Assembly: GCA_033763975.1 (NCBI GenBank)
Contig: JANRJM010000017.1
Span: 186,001 to 250,000 of the forward strand
Direction of reading: 5' to 3'
DNA: 64,000 nucleotides
Source: Planctomycetota bacterium
GTDB taxonomy: Bacteria; Planctomycetota; Phycisphaerae; Phycisphaerales; UBA1924
The notes beneath the pieces were generated by a model. The model was not told the DNA's origin. It made no database searches and was given only the letters and a program-made list of their open reading frames with translations. Positions 47,018 through 55,916 of this stretch are shown one piece after another (position 1 is the stretch's first letter; each line of letters opens with the position of its first letter). The translations under genes and the position numbers were made by a program.

Positions 47018-48394
47018 TCATACGGAGCGGGCCGCGGACGCCTCCGCCAGGGCGGTTGCATCGCCGGCGCGCCGGCGCAGGAAGAACGCCCACGCCACCA
47101 CCACGCCGACCACGCACACCGAGAGCATCACGACGCTCGCGGAGGTGAAGAACTCGAGCACGTTGCTCCCGCGGTTCACCAGGTTCTTGCCGAGCAGCAC
47201 GAGCACGTAGCCCAGGTAGCCGAAGGCGTCGGCGAGGTACATGAGGAACCCCAGGTTGCCCTTCTCGCGGGTCATGGCGAGCATGCGCTCGAAGACCGTC
47301 GTGTGCATCGCGACGTACGGCAAGTACAGCCCCAGCCCCATGAGCACCATGTACCAGTACGCGCCGATCGCCCCGGCACGATGGGCCAGGAACAGCGCCC
47401 CCAGCACGGCGAACCCGACCAGGCACATGCCCAGGGAGGTGAAGAACGCCAGGCGGTTGTCCTTCATCACCACGATCGCCCCGTTCAGCACGAGGACGAC
47501 CGCCGCCACGAGCATCTCGGTGCGGGTAAAGACGCCCGGCGTGCTCTCCACGCCCAGCGCCTTCCACAGTTCGGGCATGAAGTCCGCGCGCATGCTGCGC
47601 AGCACCGTGAGCGCCAGGTACATCGCCACCAGCGGGACGATCGCCACCGCGTACCGCATGAACAGCGCCCGGCGTTCGTGCTTCGTCATCACCGTTCGCG
47701 CGGAGCGGGCGGCCTCGTCGGCCTCGGTCGGCCGGGGGATCCGGCGGAGCATCACCACCCCCACCGCCAGCGCCGGCGCCGAGATCAGCCCCGCGAGCGC
47801 GGGCATCCAATCCTCCGCCACGCCCGACTTGAGCAGCCACGACCCGAGCGATTTCGTCACGCCGTCGGCCAGGATAAAACTCGCGCACAACCCGGCGGTG
47901 AGCAGTTCCGTCAGGCGGCGGCCTTCCAGGAACCCGAGCACAAGCCCGAAGACCATGCCCAGCGGCAGGCCGTTGAGGAACAGGCAGGCCGCGTTCCACG
48001 GACGCGGCACGACGCCGAACAGCACGAGCGCCCCCTGCGCGATGCCGATGAGCACGATGATGGCGATCGCCCGTCGCGCCGGGGGCATCTCGGCGATGAC
48101 CTTGATGCCGATGAACTTCGACAGCGTGTAGCCCAGCACCTGCGCCACGACGACGATGATCTTGAACCCGTAGCCGAAGAACTCCTCGTCGAACGAGGCG
48201 GCGGTGAACGGCTTGCGGAAGCCGTACATCGCGAAGTAGGTGACGAACGCCGCGAGGATCGACCACGTCGCCCAGAACGCGTCGCGCGACACGGACCGGG
48301 GCGCGGGCGTCGCGCCGTTCGGGGGCGTGTGCGATGGCTGGAGCGTGGGCCAGGTTTCCCCGGGCGTTCCCTGCGGCGTGGTGTCCTTGGTCAT
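47018..48394 (-). CDS. MFS-type transporter (DUF5690-like)
   Basis: 458 residues with 12 membrane segments. A 40-residue polar N-terminus is followed by F-V-T-Y-F-A-M-Y-G-F-R-K-P-F-T-A, which matches the opening of DUF5690 transporters, themselves distant relatives of MFS carriers. Later blocks L-T-V-L-R-S-M-R-A-D-F and D-A-F-G-Y-L-G-Y fit too. The substrate is unknown. The gene is the first of a two-gene minus-strand unit with the AsmA-like gene, and is divergent from the HD-domain gene with 153 bases between. Confidence 0.75.
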   Translation of the reverse strand: MTKDTTPQGTPGETWPTLQPSHTPPNGATPAPRSVSRDAFWATWSILAAFVTYFAMYGFRKPFTAASFDEEFFGYGFKIIVVVAQVLGYTLSKFIGIKVIAEMPPARRAIAIIVLIGIAQGALVLFGVVPRPWNAACLFLNGLPLGMVFGLVLGFLEGRRLTELLTAGLCASFILADGVTKSLGSWLLKSGVAEDWMPALAGLISAPALAVGVVMLRRIPRPTEADEAARSARTVMTKHERRALFMRYAVAIVPLVAMYLALTVLRSMRADFMPELWKALGVESTPGVFTRTEMLVAAVVLVLNGAIVVMKDNRLAFFTSLGMCLVGFAVLGALFLAHRAGAIGAYWYMVLMGLGLYLPYVAMHTTVFERMLAMTREKGNLGFLMYLADAFGYLGYVLVLLGKNLVNRGSNVLEFFTSASVVMLSVCVVGVVVAWAFFLRRRAGDATALAEASAARSV

Positions 48395-48547
48395 GGGGGA
48401 GGTAGTGTGCCAGCGTTGGCCCTCGCGTGCGCGGGTGCGGGCAGGTTTGACGAAATCTCAACACGCCCGCGGCGCGCGGGGCCCCGCGCCCTCTGCTAGC
48501 GTGTGGGCTTGTCGTCGCCCGGGATCGCCCGGGGCGAAAGGAGCGCC

Positions 48548-49114
48548 ATGCACCCCATCACCGCACAGATCATCGAGATGTTCCGCTCGCGGGGCTCGTC
48601 GCAGTACGGGCACGAGGCGGTCACGCAGTTGCAGCACGGCCTGCAGGCCGCCTGGCTCGCGGAGAAGGAGGGCGCCGACGCGGAGTTGATCTCGGCGGCG
48701 TTGCTGCACGACGTCGGGCACCTGCTGCACGACCTGCCCGACGACGCGCCCGACCAGGGGATCGACGACCGGCACGAGGTGCTGGGCGAGCGCTGGCTGG
48801 ACAAGCACTTCTCGGATCGCGTGGTGGAGCCGGTCCGGCTGCACGTGGACGCGAAGCGGTACCTGTGCGCCGCGGAGCGCGGGTATCTGGAGCTGCTGAG
48901 CGAGCCGTCGCGCCAGAGCCTGATGCTGCAGGGCGGGCCGATGAAGGGGAATGAACTGGCGGCGTTCGAGTCGCACCCGCACCGCGATCGTGCCGTGCGC
49001 CTGCGCCGGTGGGACGACCAGGCGAAGGACCCGGCGCTCGAGACGCCCCCGATCGAGCACTTCGCGCCGTACCTCGACGAGGCCGCCGGCCTGGCGTCGG
49101 AGCACGCGCGATGA
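48548..49114 (+). CDS. HD-domain oxygenase resembling PhnZ
   Basis: 188 residues from ATG 48548, preceded by GAAAGGAG. The HD motif L-L-H-D-V-G-H-L-L-H-D (H54/D55 and H58, H61) and the earlier Y20-G-H-E23-A-V-T-Q-L-x-H30 match the phosphonate-degrading mixed-valence diiron oxygenase group, in which a Tyr and Glu three residues apart gate the iron site. The best-known member, PhnZ, splits a hydroxyphosphonate to glycine and phosphate. The partner PhnY gene is not in the window. The start of a PhoD-type phosphatase gene overlaps its stop (ATGA), which also points to phosphorus scavenging. The substrate itself is not proven. Confidence 0.75.
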   Translation: MHPITAQIIEMFRSRGSSQYGHEAVTQLQHGLQAAWLAEKEGADAELISAALLHDVGHLLHDLPDDAPDQGIDDRHEVLGERWLDKHFSDRVVEPVRLHVDAKRYLCAAERGYLELLSEPSRQSLMLQGGPMKGNELAAFESHPHRDRAVRLRRWDDQAKDPALETPPIEHFAPYLDEAAGLASEHAR

Positions 49115-50220
49115 GCCGACCGCGCACGATGCGCACGGCACGGATGTGGCGGGCCGCCGTCGCGGCGGGCGCGTGCGTCACGGGAGCCGCGGCGGCGCAG
49201 AACGCCCCGCCGGGCCCGAGCGTCGCCGGGCAGGCGCAGCCCGCGCGCACGCTGCCGGTGCCCGCGAAGGACCCGCGCGATTTCCGCGTGTCGGTGCTCG
49301 GGTGCCTGCGTCAGAACAAGCCCGCGCCGGGGCTGGCGCGCTACGTCGAGCATCGCCCGGATCTGGCGCTGTGGGTGGGCGACAACATCTACGCCGACGC
49401 GAAGGACGACCCGGGCATCATCCAGCGCTGCTACGACCAGCTCGGCGCGAACCCGGACTTTCAGCGCCTGCGGGCGATCGCCCCGGCGATGGTGACGTGG
49501 GACGACCACGACTACGGCGACAACAACGAGACGAAGCACTACACGCTCAAGAACGAGAGCCGCGAGATGTTCGTGCGGTTCTGGGGTCTCGAGAAGGAGA
49601 TCCCGAGCACGCAGACGGGCATCTGGTGGTCGCGGGTGATCGAGACGTCGGGCAAGCGGCTGCAGGTGATCCTGCTCGACTGCCGCTGGCATCGCGACGA
49701 GCCGGGCCCGAGCGCGGACATGCTGGGCGAGGCGCAGTGGGCGTGGCTGGGCGAGCGCCTCGCGGAGCCGGCGGACCTGCGCCTGCTGGTGACGGGGTCG
49801 CAGGTGCTGCTGCCCAAGGAAGCCGGCTCGGAGACGTGGGACGAGTACCCCGCGGCCCGGGACCGACTGTTCGCGCTCGTGCGCGAGAAGCGGGCGCAGC
49901 GGGTGCTGCTCGTCACGGGCGACCAGCACTACGCGGAAGTCTGCCGCCGGCGCGGCTCGTTCGGGTACGACGCGATCGAGCTGCAGTTCGCGGGGATCAA
50001 CCAGACCGAGAAGCCCGAGTTCAACCCGTTCCGCGTCTCGCCCTGCGCGACGGCGCTGCACAGCGACGCGATGATCGACATCCGCTGGGACGCCGACGAC
50101 TACGAGCCGGCGCACGTGCTCTTCCGCGTCTTTAACAGCAGCACCGGGCAGGTCGAGATCGCGTACCGCGTGAACTTCTCGGAGATCGAGGCTGGCTCGG
50201 CGGCGAGCGGCGGGAAGTAA
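49111..50220 (+). CDS. Exported PhoD-like metallophosphatase
   Basis: 369 residues with a signal peptide (ends near A-A-A-A-Q). The metallophosphatase blocks are L-W-V-G-D-N-I-Y-A-D (metal-site Asp and Asn), V-T-W-D-D-H-D-Y-G-D-N-N (the PhoD W-D-D-H-D motif) and V-T-G-D-Q-H-Y (C-terminal His). The family hydrolyses phosphate mono- or diesters in the periplasm. Its twin-Arg signal is not obvious; residues 1-12 are Arg-rich but lack R-R-x-F. It is translationally coupled to the PhnZ-like gene. Confidence 0.87.
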   Translation: MSRPRTMRTARMWRAAVAAGACVTGAAAAQNAPPGPSVAGQAQPARTLPVPAKDPRDFRVSVLGCLRQNKPAPGLARYVEHRPDLALWVGDNIYADAKDDPGIIQRCYDQLGANPDFQRLRAIAPAMVTWDDHDYGDNNETKHYTLKNESREMFVRFWGLEKEIPSTQTGIWWSRVIETSGKRLQVILLDCRWHRDEPGPSADMLGEAQWAWLGERLAEPADLRLLVTGSQVLLPKEAGSETWDEYPAARDRLFALVREKRAQRVLLVTGDQHYAEVCRRRGSFGYDAIELQFAGINQTEKPEFNPFRVSPCATALHSDAMIDIRWDADDYEPAHVLFRVFNSSTGQVEIAYRVNFSEIEAGSAASGGK

Positions 50221-50260
50221 CACCGGCGGGCCCGGCCCACGCGTTCCCATACAGTGCGCC

Positions 50261-50953
50261 GTGCGTACCCGCGACCGGCGCCCGGAACTGATGGACGATC
50301 CGGGCATCGACCCTGCCGAACACCGCCGGGCGCTGCGGGCCCTCTCACGTCTGAACGCTGTTTCGGGCGTGGCCTCGTCGATCCGCCCGCACCTCCTCGA
50401 GCTCGCCGCCCGCCACCGGCCCGTGCGATGGCTCGACGTGGCGACCGGCGCGGGCGACATCCCCGTCGCAGTCGGGGCGTGGTGCGCCCGGCGGGGCATC
50501 GCGCTCGACGCGCACGCGTGCGACATCTCGCCCGTAGCGCTCTCGCACGCGTCGCGGCGCGCGCAGGACGTCGGGGTTTCACTCACATTCCATGAGGCCG
50601 ACGCAATCCGGGGTGAACTGCCGGAGGGCTTTCACCTGGCGACGTGCAACCTGTTCCTGCACCATGTCGACGAGGCGGACGTCGTCCGTGTGCTGCGAGC
50701 GCTTGCTCGCAGCGGCGCGCGGGTGCTCGTGAACGACCTGCGCCGCACGCGGCTCGGGCTGGCGTTGGCGTGGGCGGCGTCGCGCGTCGGCACGCGCTCG
50801 CGGGTGGTGCACATCGACGCCGTGCGATCGGTGCGCGGGGCGTTCACGTCGCGCGAACTGGGCGCGATGGCGGACGAGGCGGGAATGCGGGGGCATCGCA
50901 TCCGCCATGTCTGGCCGCAGCGAATGCAACTGGAGTGGAACCGCCCGTCATGA
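50261..50953 (+). CDS. SAM-dependent methyltransferase of a type III PKS cluster
   Basis: 230 residues from GTG 50261. The class I fold shows W-L-D-V-A-T-G-A-G-D-I-P (SAM motif I), then C-D-I-S-P-V-A-L and later N-L-F-L-H-H. It resembles the methyltransferase of phenolic-lipid gene sets. Downstream are a flavoprotein overlapping as ATGA and a type III PKS overlapping as GTGA, so this is a three-gene operon. By analogy with the Streptomyces srsABC set it would methylate a phenolic or pyrone lipid after the PKS acts. The product is unknown. Confidence 0.85.
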   Translation: MRTRDRRPELMDDPGIDPAEHRRALRALSRLNAVSGVASSIRPHLLELAARHRPVRWLDVATGAGDIPVAVGAWCARRGIALDAHACDISPVALSHASRRAQDVGVSLTFHEADAIRGELPEGFHLATCNLFLHHVDEADVVRVLRALARSGARVLVNDLRRTRLGLALAWAASRVGTRSRVVHIDAVRSVRGAFTSRELGAMADEAGMRGHRIRHVWPQRMQLEWNRPS

Positions 50954-52140
50954 CCCTCGCCCCCTCGATGTCGCCCGCCGTGCCCACGTCGGTCGAGGCC
51001 ACGCCGCTCGAGCACGCCGCCATGCAACGGTGGGACGCGATTGTCATCGGCGCTGGCCCGGCGGGCGCGCTCGCGGCGGTGCACCTGGCCCGCGCGGGCG
51101 CGCGCACGCTGCTCATCAACCGCGATCCGCTGCCCCGGCGCAAGGTCTGCGGCGGGTGCCTGTCCGACGCCGGCGCCGCGCTGGTGCGTGAGGCGTGCGG
51201 GCCGGACGCGCTGCGCGACCATCCCACGCTCGGCGAGTTCGCGCTGCGCGTGCGAGGCCGCTCGCTGCGCGCGACGGTGACGCCCTTCGTGTCGATCCCT
51301 CGCGCGGACCTGGACGCGTGCGTGGCCGGCGCGGCGGTGCGCGCGGGCGCGACGTTCGTCGTCGCGCGGGCGCGCTGCATCGCGACGGGCGTCGTCGAGG
51401 CCGACGACGGCGCCGGCGTGCATGCCCTGCGAGGCGGCGTGGTGATCGCGGCCGACGGGCTGGCGGGGTCATCCCTTTCGCACGACCCCCGATTCGCGTG
51501 GCGCGTCGCGCGCGGGCCACGCGTGGGGCTGGGCGCGATCGCGCCAGCGGACGGCCTTCCCGTGCGGGACGGCGCGATCACCATGCTGTGCGCCCGCGCG
51601 GGCTACGTCGGCATCGCGCCGCTGCGCGACGGGCGCGCATCGGTCGCGGCGGCGGTCAACCCCGCCACGATCCGCGCCCGCGGGCCCGCCGGGGCGCTCG
51701 GCGCCATCGCCGCGTCGTGCGGCGTGGACCCCGCGCCGTTCGAACGCCTGACGCTCGCCGGCACGCCCGCGCTCACCCGCATGCGCCGGCGCGTCGAGGG
51801 CGACCGGCTGCTCCTGGTCGGCGACGCCGCGGGCTACGTCGAGCCCTTCACCGGCGAGGGCATGACCTGGGCGCTGCGGTGCGGGGCGGCGTGCGTGCCC
51901 GTGGCGCTCGAGATGCTGCACGCCCGCGCCCCGGCGGGCGCGTGGACCTCGCACCTGCGCCGCCTGCTCGCCCCTGCGCGCCTTCGCTGCCGGGTGGTGT
52001 CATTGGGCGTGCGCAGCGCGCCGGTCCTGGCCGGCGTCGTGCACGCCGCGGGCGCCGTGGCGCCGGGGATCGTCAACGCGATCGCGCGGCGTATGTCGCG
52101 ACCGGTGTTCATGGGCGCGCTCGCGGGGACGCGCGGGTGA
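50950..52140 (+). CDS. FAD-dependent monooxygenase/reductase of the type III PKS cluster
   Basis: 396 residues. An N-terminal Rossmann motif (A-I-V-I-G-A-G-P-A-G-A-L-A-A, about 30-43) binds FAD. R-K-V-C-G-G-C-L-S-D recalls the geranylgeranyl-reductase/hydroxylase group, and L-L-V-G-D-A-A-G-Y-V-E-P-F-T-G-E-G-M is the second FAD motif. It is probably a flavoprotein hydroxylase or reductase acting on the polyketide lipid. It overlaps both neighbours by four bases, so expression is tightly coupled. A reductase of isoprenoid-like double bonds is an alternative. Confidence 0.86.
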   Translation: MTLAPSMSPAVPTSVEATPLEHAAMQRWDAIVIGAGPAGALAAVHLARAGARTLLINRDPLPRRKVCGGCLSDAGAALVREACGPDALRDHPTLGEFALRVRGRSLRATVTPFVSIPRADLDACVAGAAVRAGATFVVARARCIATGVVEADDGAGVHALRGGVVIAADGLAGSSLSHDPRFAWRVARGPRVGLGAIAPADGLPVRDGAITMLCARAGYVGIAPLRDGRASVAAAVNPATIRARGPAGALGAIAASCGVDPAPFERLTLAGTPALTRMRRRVEGDRLLLVGDAAGYVEPFTGEGMTWALRCGAACVPVALEMLHARAPAGAWTSHLRRLLAPARLRCRVVSLGVRSAPVLAGVVHAAGAVAPGIVNAIARRMSRPVFMGALAGTRG

Positions 52141-53219
52141 CGGCCACCCTGCGAGCGATCGGGACGTGCGTGCCCGAGCACGCGCTCACGCGCGCCGAGG
52201 CCGCGCGACTGGCGGGCGAGATCTCCGGCGCCGACGAGCGCCGCGCGCGGATGCTGCGCGCCCTGGCCGACCGAACGGGGATCGACCGTCGCGGGCTGAC
52301 GATCGCCGACGGCACGGGCGGGCAGTCGTTCTACCGCGCGGGGCGCCCGCCGACCACGGGCGAGCGCATGGAGGCCTACCGCGGGGCGAGCCTGGGCATG
52401 GCCGAGCCGGCGTGCCGCGACGCGCTGCGGCGTGCGGGCGTCGACGCCTCGTCCGTCACGCACGTCGTGGTCGCGTCGTGCACCGGGTTCGGCGCGCCGG
52501 GGATCGACCAGGCGCTGATGCGCGGGCTCGGCATTCCGCGCGACGCGCGACGCACGATCGTCGGGTTCATGGGGTGCCACGGCGCGATCAACGCCCTGGC
52601 CGTGGGCGCCGCGTTCACGCACGCCGACCCCGACGCCGTCGTGCTCGTGTGCGCGGTCGAGGTCTGCGGGCTGCACTTCTCGTTCGACGATGAGCCCGAT
52701 CATGTCCTCGCCAACACGCTCTTCGCCGACGGCGCCGCGGCCGCAATCCTCACCGGGCGCCCCGCGCCGGGATGCCCGCACATCTGTTCGACCGCCAGCG
52801 TGCTCATCCCGGATTCACACACCCTCATGCGCTGGGACATCGGCGACCACGGCTTTCGGATGCGGCTGTCGCCCAAGGTGCCCGACGTGCTCGCGACCCA
52901 CGTCCCCGCCTGGATCGACGGCGTGCTGCGCGACCGAGGCCTCGCCCGCGCGGACGTCGGCGGGTGGGCGATCCACCCGGGCGGCCCGCGCATCGTCGAC
53001 GTGCTGCGAGAATCGCTCGGGCTCCGCGACGATCAGGTCGAGCCCTCACGCAAGGTGCTCCGCAGCCACGGGAACATGTCGTCCGCGACGGTGCTGTTCA
53101 TCTTGCGCGACCTCTGGGCGCGCGACGCCGCCACGCCCTGGGTCGGCATGGCGTTCGGCCCCGGGCTCGCGGGCGAGGCGGTCGTGCTCGGCGCGCCACA
53201 GAAGGCGAGTGCTCCCTGA
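52137..53219 (+). CDS. Type III polyketide synthase
   Basis: 360 residues, the normal chalcone-synthase-fold length, from GTG 52137. The catalytic triad is visible: Cys147 in F-M-G-C-H-G-A, His280 in I-H-P-G-G-P-R and Asn313 in S-H-G-N-M-S-S. The thiolase dimer pattern (V-V-V-A-S-C-T-G-F-G-A-P-G-I-D) is intact. Such enzymes extend long-chain acyl starters with malonyl-CoA to make resorcinols or pyrones. It sits downstream of methyltransferase and flavoprotein genes as a complete operon. A hairpin in the gap to the convergent ahcY gene may end both transcripts. Confidence 0.93.
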   Translation: MTATLRAIGTCVPEHALTRAEAARLAGEISGADERRARMLRALADRTGIDRRGLTIADGTGGQSFYRAGRPPTTGERMEAYRGASLGMAEPACRDALRRAGVDASSVTHVVVASCTGFGAPGIDQALMRGLGIPRDARRTIVGFMGCHGAINALAVGAAFTHADPDAVVLVCAVEVCGLHFSFDDEPDHVLANTLFADGAAAAILTGRPAPGCPHICSTASVLIPDSHTLMRWDIGDHGFRMRLSPKVPDVLATHVPAWIDGVLRDRGLARADVGGWAIHPGGPRIVDVLRESLGLRDDQVEPSRKVLRSHGNMSSATVLFILRDLWARDAATPWVGMAFGPGLAGEAVVLGAPQKASAP

Positions 53220-53251
53220 AGAGCACCCGCCTGCGGCGTGGTGAGTCAACT

Positions 53252-53269
53252 GCGGACCGTGGGGTCCGC
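53252..53269. terminator. Hairpin between the convergent PKS and ahcY genes
   Basis: A 7-bp perfect stem GCGGACC/GGTCCGC with a 4-base loop fills much of the 50-base gap between the two stop codons. T runs are short, so termination in either direction is only likely. Confidence 0.45.
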
Positions 53270-54802
53270 TCAATAGCGGTAGTGGTCGGGCTTGTACGGG
53301 CCGTCCTTCGGCACGCCGAGGTACGACGCCTGGTCGTCGCGGAGCGTGGTGAGGCGCACGCCGAGCTTCTCGAGGTGCAGGCGGGCGACCATCTCGTCGA
53401 GCTTCTTGGGCAGCGTGTAGACCTTGCCCGTCTCGTACTTGATGCCGGCCATCGTCGGCTTGCCCTGCGCGTTCGCCCACAGGTCCATCTGCGCGACGAC
53501 CTGGTTCGTGAACGACGCGGACATCACGAACGAGGGGTGCCCGGTGGCGCAGCCCAGGTTCATCAGGCGGCCCTCGGCGAGGATGAGGATCGACTTCTCG
53601 CGCCCGCCCGCTCCGGCGGCGGGGAAGACGAACTCGTCGTACTGGGGCTTGATGTTCACGCGCTTCACGCCCGGGTGCTTCGCCAGCCCGGCCATGTCGA
53701 TCTCGTTGTCGAAGTGCCCGATGTTCGCGACGATCGCCTTGTCCTTCATCGCGCGCATGTGGTCGACGGTGATCACGTTTCTGTTGCCCGTGGCGGTGAT
53801 GAAGATGTCCGCCGTGCCCAGCACGTCCTCGAGCGTCACGACCTGGTACCCCTCCATGGCGGCCTGGAGCGCGCAGATCGGGTCGATCTCCGTCACCACC
53901 ACGCGGGCGCCCTGGCCCTTGAGCGCCTGGCAGCAGCCCTTGCCCACGTCGCCGTAGCCCAGCACGACCGCGACCTTTCCGCTCAGCATCACGTCGGTCG
54001 CGCGGTTGAGCCCGTCGACCAGCGAGTGCCGGCAGCCGTAGAGGTTGTCGAACTTGCTCTTGGTGGCGCTGTCGTTCACGTTGATCGCGGGGAACATGAG
54101 CTTCCCGCTCTTCTGCATGTCGTAGAGGCGGTGCACGCCGGTGGTGGTCTCTTCCGACACGCCCTTGATGCCCTGGATGACGCGCGTCCAGCGCCCGGGC
54201 TTGTTCGCCTGGTCCTGGCGGAGGAGTTTGAGGATCACGCCCCACTCCTCGGGGTCGTTGGCCTCGTCGAACGCGGGCACCTTGCCGGCGCCCTCGAACT
54301 CAAAGCCCTTGTGCACGAGCAGCGTGGCGTCGCCCCCGTCGTCGAGGAGCATGTTGGGCCCCTGCCCGCCGGCGAAGTTGAAGATCTGGTCGGTGCACCA
54401 CCAGTACTCGTCCAGCGTCTCGCCCTTCCAGGCGAAGACGGGCGTCCCGCGCGGGGCCTCGGGAGTGCCGTGCCGCCCCACCGCGACCGCGGCGGCGGCG
54501 GAGTCCTGCGTGCTGAAGATGTTGCACGACGCCCAGCGCACGTCCGCGCCGAGCTCGACGAGCGTCTCGATCAGCACCGCCGTCTGCACGGTCATGTGCA
54601 GCGAGCCGGCGATGCGGGCGCCCGCGAGGGGCTTGCCCGGGCCGTACTTCTCGCGGAGCGCCATCAGCCCGGGCATCTCGTGCTCGGCAAGGCGGATCTC
54701 GTGGCGCCCGAGCGTGGCGAGCGACAGGTCGCGCACCTTGAAGTCGGGCGCGTCGGTGCGAACGGTGGAGGGCGTCACGGGCTTGGCGGCTGCGGTGGTC
54801 AT
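53270..54802 (-). CDS. ahcY: S-adenosylhomocysteinase
   Basis: 510 residues. It hydrolyses SAH to adenosine and homocysteine, keeping methylation reactions running. The substrate-binding blocks [13 protein letters not shown] and [10 protein letters not shown] and the NAD-binding [10 protein letters not shown] are clear, and the C-terminus K-P-D-H-Y-R-Y is the family end. It is longer than many (about 430-470), mainly by an N-terminal extension and an internal insert around 160-200 that is usual in bacterial long forms. An ArsR-methyltransferase regulator lies 100 bases upstream on the same strand, so SAH-responsive control is likely. Confidence 0.96.
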   Translation of the reverse strand: MTTAAAKPVTPSTVRTDAPDFKVRDLSLATLGRHEIRLAEHEMPGLMALREKYGPGKPLAGARIAGSLHMTVQTAVLIETLVELGADVRWASCNIFSTQDSAAAAVAVGRHGTPEAPRGTPVFAWKGETLDEYWWCTDQIFNFAGGQGPNMLLDDGGDATLLVHKGFEFEGAGKVPAFDEANDPEEWGVILKLLRQDQANKPGRWTRVIQGIKGVSEETTTGVHRLYDMQKSGKLMFPAINVNDSATKSKFDNLYGCRHSLVDGLNRATDVMLSGKVAVVLGYGDVGKGCCQALKGQGARVVVTEIDPICALQAAMEGYQVVTLEDVLGTADIFITATGNRNVITVDHMRAMKDKAIVANIGHFDNEIDMAGLAKHPGVKRVNIKPQYDEFVFPAAGAGGREKSILILAEGRLMNLGCATGHPSFVMSASFTNQVVAQMDLWANAQGKPTMAGIKYETGKVYTLPKKLDEMVARLHLEKLGVRLTTLRDDQASYLGVPKDGPYKPDHYRY

Positions 54803-54902
54803 TCGTGTCTCCGTTGCGGCGTCGCACGCCGCGGTTCGATGGGTGATTCGTCCGACCGGATCTCTCCGGTGCTTCGTCTGTCGTGCGCTTCGGATTCCCT
54901 GC
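54803..54902 (-). promoter_or_regulatory. Leader of ahcY with two hairpins
   Basis: The 100 bases between the regulator gene and ahcY hold two perfect 6-bp stems: ACCGGA/TCCGGT (54855-54870) and GCGGCG/CGCCGC (54816-54832). The second lies directly upstream of the ribosome-binding site GGAG. A half-site TTCGTCCG similar to the operator lies at 54847-54854. I could not match the SAH-riboswitch core with certainty. Confidence 0.35.
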
Positions 54903-55859
54903 CTACTTCACTCGTCCCGTGGCGGCGAACAACCCGGGACCCTTGGCGCCCGGATCGCCCGGGAGTTCGTGGTACACGCAATCGGCGAACCCCGCCGCCT
55001 GCATCAGCCCCAGGATCTCCTCGCGCGAGAATCCCAGCTTCTTGTGCCCCATCAGGCGGCGGTATTCCTCACGCTCGTGCTCGATCATGTCCACGATGAG
55101 CACCTTCCCGCCCGATCGCTCCCGACGCAGGATCCGCCGGATCTCCGCCAGCGCCTGGTCCGGGTGATCGATGTGGTGCAGCACCAGCACGCAGACCGCG
55201 GCGTCGACGCACGCGTCGGGCAGCCCGGTTTGCTCGAGCCCCGCCTCGACAAAGTCCACGTTCGCCACGTGATCAAGACGCTTGCGGGCCGCGTCCAGCA
55301 TCGGGCCCGACAGATCCACCGCGTACACGCGCTCCACGAACGGCGCGAGAAACTCCGACGCGTTCCCCGTCCCGCAGCCCAGGTCGGCGATGACCCAGTC
55401 GCGGTGGATGAGGCTCAGCAGCGCCACGCTCGTGAACCGCCCGCCGAAGAGCTCGGCCCGCAGCGTGTCCCACTCGCCCGCGTGACGCCCGAAAAACGCC
55501 TGACTGTCCGTTCGCCGCTCGGCCAGCACGCCCTTGAGGCGGCGGAGATCGTCGGCCAGATCGGCATCGCCCCCGATCTGATCGCGCACCGCCGACCACA
55601 GCGTGCGCGCCTCGGGCGACAACTCGTCGGGCACGAGGCTGAAGTAGCTCGCCGTGCCCTCCTGCCGCCGCACCAGCCAGCCCGCGTCGGCCAGGGTCTT
55701 GAGGTGCCGGCTCACCGTCGATTGCGGGAGCTGCAGCACCTGGGCGATCTCGCCCACCGACAGCTCCTGCATCTCCACAAGGCGCAGCAGACGCAGCCGC
55801 GCAACCTCGCTGAGCGAGGCGAGCCGGTCAAGCAGAGATGATTCGCGGCGGGCTTTCAT
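54903..55859 (-). CDS. ArsR-type regulator fused to a SAM methyltransferase domain
   Basis: 318 residues. The N-terminal winged helix-turn-helix (about 10-80) has [21 protein letters not shown] and then Y-F-S-L. The C-terminal methyltransferase fold has [14 protein letters not shown] (SAM motif I) and [10 protein letters not shown]. No metal-binding C-V-C motif of classic ArsR sensors is present, so the effector is probably SAM or SAH bound by the second domain. A perfect inverted repeat overlaps its promoter and start, indicating autoregulation, and ahcY follows. ArsR-family SAH sensors (SahR) are known in Proteobacteria; this is a plausible analogue. Confidence 0.85.
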   Translation of the reverse strand: MKARRESSLLDRLASLSEVARLRLLRLVEMQELSVGEIAQVLQLPQSTVSRHLKTLADAGWLVRRQEGTASYFSLVPDELSPEARTLWSAVRDQIGGDADLADDLRRLKGVLAERRTDSQAFFGRHAGEWDTLRAELFGGRFTSVALLSLIHRDWVIADLGCGTGNASEFLAPFVERVYAVDLSGPMLDAARKRLDHVANVDFVEAGLEQTGLPDACVDAAVCVLVLHHIDHPDQALAEIRRILRRERSGGKVLIVDMIEHEREEYRRLMGHKKLGFSREEILGLMQAAGFADCVYHELPGDPGAKGPGLFAATGRVK

Positions 55860-55876
55860 CCGTGTATCCGGATGAA
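55855..55876. promoter_or_regulatory. Candidate operator of the ArsR-methyltransferase gene
   Basis: A perfect 8-bp inverted repeat TTCATCCG-N6-CGGATGAA covers the start codon (55857-55859) and touches the -10 box. Repressor binding here would block transcription initiation. A 15/22 match occurs upstream of metF at 45986-46007. Confidence 0.7.
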
Positions 55877-55903
55877 GCGTAGAACGCCCCCCACGCTTGT
55901 CAA
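55876..55903 (-). promoter_or_regulatory. Promoter of the ArsR-methyltransferase gene
   Basis: On the minus strand a perfect TTGACA (55898-55903) and a TACGCT (55876-55881) are 16 bases apart, giving a sigma-70-type promoter whose start site would fall inside the inverted repeat. The 5' leader would be only about 10 bases. Confidence 0.55.
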
Positions 55904-55916
55904 GCGCCCTGGCGGA

